64,000 nt of DNA from Lineus longissimus (Eukaryota > Nemertea > Pilidiophora > Heteronemertea > Lineidae): NCBI RefSeq assembly GCF_910592395.1, contig NC_088321.1:15068001-15132000 (forward strand), given 5' to 3'. The stretch's first letter is position 1; every line of letters starts with the position of its first letter. The translations under genes were made by a program, and so were the position numbers. A model generated the notes under the pieces. That model searched no databases, was not told the DNA's origin, and saw only the letters and a list, made by a program, of their open reading frames with translations. Of the stretch, positions 60,782 through 64,000 are shown piece after piece.

Positions 60782-61558
60782 CCAGTGCTCAATCTTTGGC
60801 ATTTTTTTATAGTCTAAGTTGCCTTTAGGTTGCGGGTGTCAAAATAAGCATCAGAAAACTTAGCTATTCAAACGCTTCATGGCTAAAGGCTAGACGTTCT
60901 CTTCACTTCACTGTCAATGAATTATTCAAAAGGCAAAAAAGTACATTCGTGTTACGATATTGCCAATTCTGAACAGCGCTTTTCTGCGTTGCAGACATTT
61001 ATACGAGATGATTTATGATCTTTGGGCCTCTTGAGATGTTGTGTAGAATCTTGCTTGAAAAAGACACATTACAAACCGATAATATCAGAACCAAGGACCT
61101 GCATGAATCGGTCTAAGATCACAAACTATTTGGATAAATAAACCTGAAGATCTCCATTCACAAAAGATCAGGAAATCGTATCGATTTGGTATTCACTCTC
61201 CACAATGTGGAGGAGAAAAGTCATCTGAATAAACATGGCCGCCATCAAAACAAATAGCGTGATATTGCAATCGTTTTTAGCGAATCGAAATATCGTCATT
61301 TAGGCTGTTGCCATTGCTTAATTAAAGGGTCAAGGAGTTGACTCACCGCGAGAGCAAAGGGCCCGGGGTCTGTGCAAAATAAATATTGCCCGCTGAAACA
61401 TTAAATGATTTCACAAAGTGTTTGCAATTCCCATTGTGAGTGATTTTATGAGTCACTGTGTAGCCTTGTTCAAGGCACTTAACAACAATTGGAGTCTCTT
61501 TCCAGTGGTGAATAGTTTTGTGGAGAGACAAAGAGTCATAGCATTGCTTTTGCTGCTG

Positions 61559-61590
61559 TTAACCCTTGGATCCCTAACCTCAAGGGTTAA
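61559..61590. repeat. 32-bp palindrome bounded by TTAA
   Basis: TTAACCCTTG-GATCCCTAACCT-CAAGGGTTAA. The CCCTTGGATCCC end resembles termini of TTAA-type elements, so it may be a nearly complete internal deletion product. Confidence 0.5.
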
Positions 61591-62201
61591 GCTCCGTCAT
61601 AGATTCCTTGATGGAAACCTCTGCCCGTGTACCCACAATGCAACATGTCATGACACCGCCACAAATATCCTCTAGCTCATCTCTATTCAATTCATCATGA
61701 AATATTGAATCGGCCAAATGGCGATTTTATGCGAATAATCTCACACATGTCATATCCCACGATGCATCATTTATGCCCACGATGCATCATTTGTACCCAC
61801 AATGCAACATGTTAACGACGCCATTAAGCAATCTTCCGTCCCATTCAATCTATTATGACACATGGAATCGGACGAAAATGACAATTTACGCATTTAATGT
61901 TTTCCTGGGCATGTTACTCAAATAAATGATAAAAAAATAACGTCATTATTTTATCATCAGAATAGCGATGTCACACAATGACTCAGTCCACCTGGTGAAT
62001 GTTTGAAACCGTTGAAAGAAATCGTAACTTGTTGAAAAGATGTGTTAATTAGAATTTGACATTAATGTGCTAATCAAGCACTTTGGGAAGCTCTTTCGGA
62101 TTGTTTCAAAGTCGGCAAATTAGAGTTGAGTTCGAAAATAGTGTACATATTCTCTGAATATGAATTTCAACAATGCTGTTGTTTGGACCGATATTCAAAT
62201 A

Positions 62202-62469
62202 CAGTAGAACCTCTCTATTAAGGACACCCTCGGGACTGACAAGTGCTGTCCCTAATATAGAGGTGACCTGATTAGAGAGGTCAAATTGAATGGAAAACAC
62301 CAATTTGGGACCAAAACTAGTGTCCTCAATAGAGAGGTTGTCCTTAACAGAGAGGTTGTCCTTAATAGAGAGGTTGTCTTTAATAGAGAGGTTGTCCTTA
62401 ATAGAGAGGTTGTCCTTTATAGAGAGGTTGTCCTTAATAGAGAGGTGTCTGCTTAGGGAGGTTCCACTG
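62202..62469 (+). mobile_element. pogo/Tigger-like MITE, family A, with expanded 18-bp internal repeat
   Basis: CAGTAGAACCTCTCTATTAA … AGGGAGGTTCCACTG. The GTCCTTAATAGAGAGGTT unit is present about six to seven times (62323-62445). Confidence 0.88.
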
Positions 62470-64000
62470 TGCAACTACCAAGTTTCAGTGAATTTTCATG
62501 CCGTGTGCTATGAACTACAGTCTATTTCTTGTGTTCTTGACACTGTTGCAAAACAGACTAAAAAAGGGTTAAAATTGATTCAGGGTGACCATGAGTTTGA
62601 TCAATTCCGCCCCGATGATTGTGAAAGCATGGATCGCCAGTGCGACACTCATGCAATTGATCGAATAGGAGGATGCATCCACCTCCATGAAAATCATCGC
62701 ACAACATGCGATCATTTTCACAATCATTCGGTTTGATCTGCTGTCGGCCGTTTGTAAATGAAATTGATATTTGCGTGACGAGCGATAGCATCCATGTTTG
62801 ATAACGGCGCCGATGTATCCCTGGTTTGTTTGAGGAGTCGAGATGAAGGTCCCAGTGGGTCCAGCCTTTGTGTGTGTTGGGAGATAAAATCGTGTTCCTT
62901 GGTATCTCTCGATTTGCTTCATTTGAGTTTTGTTTTTAATCTTCGTCAGTGCGGTTGTTCAAGATAGGGTTTTGCTGGTCTTATGTTATCTCCTCCAGTT
63001 GAACCCATTAGACAATAGGGTGGTTGAGAACAGCGGCTTATCAAAGATCATTATACATATACGGATAAAACTCTGTAGAAAAAGGACAAATTTGTGAAAT
63101 TTCTATCCGTGATAAGTCCCTGATCTCAATCACCCTATTACCCTGCTTGAGCAACTGTGCATTATGATAAAAAGTGCTCAGAGAAAGTGCTTTGATCTCT
63201 GCGTCATGCTCTTAAAAAAACCTTATCAAAATTCATTTGGGTGGACATCACCCTGCTTGGACCCAACGAGAGTCTTGATCGACCTCTCCACAGGTCGAAA
63301 GCCTGAGTCATCCCAGGAAAAATGTCTTCCCGATCTTTTTCCCTAGGATCCCATTAACTTTAAGATGGGTCATGTCACGCAGTGTGCAGCTATTCATTCC
63401 GACAGAAATCATTTTCGTTTTCAACGCGACGAGAATATCTGATGAGTATTTCCACGAGTCTCGCCACAGGTGCTCATTGACTCATCACTGTGGCAACTCG
63501 CAACTCACTCAAGGTACCACCGGATAAATTCTATCAAACTCCATTATCCTGACTAACTGCATTAACACGTAACCTTGGTAACGGGGAAGATTTCGTGGAT
63601 TGTGTCCGTGTTATTCCACTCATGTTTCCCGTAATTCGTTTATGTAAATTTTGAAGTGTTTGTGGCCGCACGGAATGGCATACAAGATGGCGGCCACAGC
63701 AGGTAGCGATTATCGCCAAGGTCGTTGGAAGAAGTGGATCAGGTGGCTTCGGTCGGACGAGAGTGGTAGCATGATGTGTTATGAGTCGGTGTCATTTTCA
63801 AACGACATCCCGCATCAAACATGTGAATGAAACGGCTGAGCAAGCACCATGGATTTCATCAACCATCTCGGATATTAATAACCATCAAAGATTTGATAAA
63901 GTTGTCAGTGATTTGCCTCAGAAGCATCACAAACCTTTGGTGATACAACACCAAGGACAACATGTGGCGTGTCACTTCAAACCTCCCCACATCAAACGTT
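62470..64000. other. Gene-free stretch; possible small 5' exon near the right edge
   Basis: No recognised gene. At 63677 a CAAGATGGCGGCC context gives a 52-codon open frame (MAYKMAATAGSDYRQGRWKK…) ending at 63829. The start context is good, but there is no homology I recognise, and the reading frame stops inside the window. Confidence 0.3.

Larger units (their letters stand above)
60405..62201. other. Gene-free stretch
   Basis: No gene recognised. A short 21-bp motif CCCACGATGCATCATTT is repeated at 61757-61800, with a diverged CCCACAATGCAACATGT at 61630 and 61797. Confidence 0.4.

Noticed and set aside
62290-62736. 148-codon plus-strand frame beginning LGPKLVSSIERLSLTERLSL
   Set aside because: The first half is the 18-bp repeat of a MITE; the remainder has no recognisable domain.

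Overview
This is a eukaryotic (animal) genomic window, most likely from a marine invertebrate. It has spliced genes with canonical GT-AG introns, a metazoan creatine-pathway gene, tRNA-derived SINEs, many short terminal-inverted-repeat DNA elements (MITEs) and several minisatellites. I cannot name the species. Two conserved genes are supported, both in the first 10 kb. The remaining 54 kb holds no protein-coding gene I can recognise and is mostly accessory repeat DNA.

Layout. 1-1426: the last two coding exons of TEX9 on the + strand, with a TTAA-flanked palindromic element in the intron between them. 1427-3082: the tail-to-tail intergenic region or 3' UTRs. 3083-10034: a complete GATM gene (glycine amidinotransferase, first step of creatine synthesis) on the - strand. 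Eight coding exons join in frame into a 432-residue protein with the catalytic Asp, His and Cys all visible. Intron 5 is filled by a ~2.07 kb minisatellite with a 19-bp unit, and introns 3 and 4 carry a SINE and two MITEs.

10-46 kb: gene-poor DNA with about ten copies of one pogo/Tigger-like MITE (TA-CAGTRGAACC ends), other TIR elements (10849-11023, 12738-13499, 22871-23127, 32983-33190, 44433-44848), a 54-bp array (21013-21609), a ~100-bp array (26766-27240), a nearly perfect 3 x 64-bp array (43311-43502) and several older tandem duplications. 46-49 kb: a ~1.15 kb array of 13-15-bp units, open in all six frames, lying between two copies of a tRNA-Glu-like SINE. 49.5-56 kb: a TTAA-flanked element, a decayed gag-like fragment with two CCHC zinc knuckles, and a foldback-type element whose inverted ends are tandem arrays of ~83-bp units. 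56-64 kb: more MITEs and a 12 x 40-bp array.

TEX9 and GATM do not obviously act together; their convergent arrangement may be an old linkage, since both lie on human chromosome 15q21. Nothing in the window is a clear novel gene system. The most unusual structures are the three consecutive near-perfect hairpins inside the TEX9 intron element, the foldback element, the six-frame-open array, and the GATM intron minisatellite with its exact 532-bp higher-order duplication.
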